Shown one piece after another: positions 4,314 to 5,229 of a stretch of 5,229 bases of DNA (the first letter of the stretch is position 1; each line of letters starts with the position of its first letter). Source of the stretch: Actinomycetales bacterium (GTDB taxonomy: Bacteria > Actinomycetota > Actinomycetes > Actinomycetales > Dermabacteraceae); NCBI GenBank assembly GCA_012799425.1, contig JAAZLF010000588.1, positions 1 to 5,229 on the forward strand, written 5' to 3'. The notes under the pieces were generated by a model. That model worked only from the letters and a program-made list of their open reading frames with translations, searched no databases and was not told where the DNA came from. The translations under genes and the position numbers were made by a program.

Positions 4314-5229
4314 TGGCCGGGCCGCCTCCCGTCGTCGCCCGGGCCCGCACCGCCGTGCGGGCCGCACTGGCCGCGCGCCTCGAGCTGCTCGCGGACGACA
4401 CCGCAGTCGGCCATCTCTCGCCGCGGCTGCTGGTGGGCTGCAGCGGGGGAGCCGACTCCCTCGCCCTGCTCGCCATCACGGCCTGGGTCGGCTCCCGGAT
4501 GGGCCTGGAGACCGAAGCGGTGATCGTCGACCACCGGCTGCAGGAGTCCTCCGCGCAGGTGGCCGAGCGGGCCCTCGCCCAGGCGCAGCGGCTCGGGCTC
4601 CACGGGCAGGTGCTGAGCGTCGACGTCGATGCCGGCGCCCCCGGCGGGATCGAGAACGCCGCCCGGAGCGCACGGCATGAAGCCTTGGAGACCGCGCTCG
4701 AGGAGCGCAGTGCGATCGCCCTGCTGATGGCCCACACCCTCGACGACCAGGCCGAGCAGGTCCTGATGGGCCTCGCCCGCGGGGCCGGGCCCCGTGCGCT
4801 GGCCGGGATCCCGCGCGCCCGGGGCCCCCTGCTGCGCCCGTTCCTGGGCACCGGGCGCGACGAGACCACCGCCCTGCGCCGCGCCGACACCGAGGAGATC
4901 TGCCGCCTGCACGACCTGGAGTGGTGGGAGGACCCGATGAACGCGGACGAGACGCTGCTGCGCTCGCGCGTGCGCCATCGCGCCCTGCCGCTGCTGAGGG
5001 AGATGCTCGGCGAGCAGATCGACGAGAACCTCGCGCGCACCGCCGATCTGGTGCGCCCCGACGTCGACCATCTCGATGAGGAGGCCCGTGCGATGCTCGC
5101 CTCCCTGCGCCGCGACGGCGGGGAGCTGCGCGAGGACGGCGACCTGCTCCTGCTGGACGTGCACGCCCTCGCCGCCGCGCCCGCACCGCTGCGCACCCGG
5201 ATCCTGCGCGACGCCTCACGTTCCGCTGA
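4313..5229 (+). CDS. tilS: tRNA(Ile)-lysidine synthase (partial, runs off the right edge)
   Basis: This enzyme joins lysine to cytidine 34 of the CAU-anticodon tRNA-Ile using ATP, making lysidine so that the tRNA reads AUA and is charged with isoleucine; it is normally essential. The visible 305 codons contain the N-type PP-loop CSGGADS (43-49), VDHRLQ (about 72-77), HTLDDQAEQVLMGLARGAG (141-159) and the later WWEDPMNAD and RSRVRHRALPLL segments typical of TilS. The frame is still open at the last base: the closing TGA-like bases at 5227-5229 are out of frame, and the last two bases begin an incomplete codon. Family members often have about 320-350 residues in actinobacteria, so little may be missing. 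ATG 4313 shares its A with the preceding TGA stop, and no strong ribosome binding site is visible, implying translational coupling to the carboxypeptidase. In many actinobacteria hpt and ftsH follow. Confidence 0.94.
   Translation, partial: MAGPPPVVARARTAVRAALAARLELLADDTAVGHLSPRLLVGCSGGADSLALLAITAWVGSRMGLETEAVIVDHRLQESSAQVAERALAQAQRLGLHGQVLSVDVDAGAPGGIENAARSARHEALETALEERSAIALLMAHTLDDQAEQVLMGLARGAGPRALAGIPRARGPLLRPFLGTGRDETTALRRADTEEICRLHDLEWWEDPMNADETLLRSRVRHRALPLLREMLGEQIDENLARTADLVRPDVDHLDEEARAMLASLRRDGGELREDGDLLLLDVHALAAAPAPLRTRILRDASRSA

Noticed and set aside
3688..5196. 502-codon minus-strand open frame over the carboxypeptidase and tilS
   Set aside because: It is rich in Arg, Ser and Pro with no motif, as expected from the opposite strand of GC-rich genes. 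The plus strand carries complete catalytic motifs for two known families.
5227..5229. TGA at the window end as the tilS stop
   Set aside because: The tilS frame reads GCT followed by GA, so this TGA is out of frame and the gene continues past the edge.

Overview
The window looks like ordinary chromosome from a high-GC actinobacterium. GC is roughly 70 % by eye, there are GTG starts, and the pyrophosphatase and MsiK-type ATPase have a typical actinobacterial look. The block ppa / D-Ala-D-Ala carboxypeptidase / tilS is a common actinobacterial neighbourhood, usually continuing into hpt and ftsH. A Micrococcales member such as Brachybacterium is my best guess, from sequence feel only.

Layout, left to right. 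(1) Bases 1-391, minus strand: the first 130 codons of a sugar ABC-transporter ATPase of the UgpC/MsiK type, cut by the window edge. (2) Bases 392-648: a divergent intergenic region with inverted repeats and promoter-like elements. (3) Bases 649-1332, plus: peptide deformylase, starting at a GTG that sits where a leaderless transcript would begin. (4) Bases 1333-1460: two consecutive hairpins, then a perfect 14-bp palindrome just upstream of a -10-like box. (5) Bases 1461-2213, plus: a 250-residue protein of unknown function with Gly/Ala-rich hydrophobic segments. (6) Bases 2214-2322: a 52-bp near-perfect inverted repeat and a second hairpin, forming a bidirectional terminator between convergent genes. 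(7) Bases 2323-2835, minus: inorganic pyrophosphatase. (8) Bases 2836-2903: a short divergent promoter region in which the two proposed -10 boxes overlap. (9) Bases 2904-4313, plus: a secreted or anchored S13-family D-Ala-D-Ala carypeptidase (penicillin-binding protein 4 type carboxypeptidase). (10) Bases 4313 to the end, plus: tilS, tRNA(Ile)-lysidine synthase, overlapping the previous stop codon by one base and running off the right edge.

The genes serve housekeeping roles: sugar uptake energisation, removal of N-terminal formyl groups, pyrophosphate removal, peptidoglycan trimming and tRNA-Ile decoding. They are separate transcription units, except for the coupled carboxypeptidase-tilS pair. 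I found no rRNA, tRNA, CRISPR array, transposon or phage remnant, and no evidence for a new multi-gene system. The points most worth checking are the two likely leaderless starts, the overlapping divergent promoters, the palindrome in front of the unknown gene, the long terminator palindrome, the unknown protein itself and the unusually compact carboxypeptidase.
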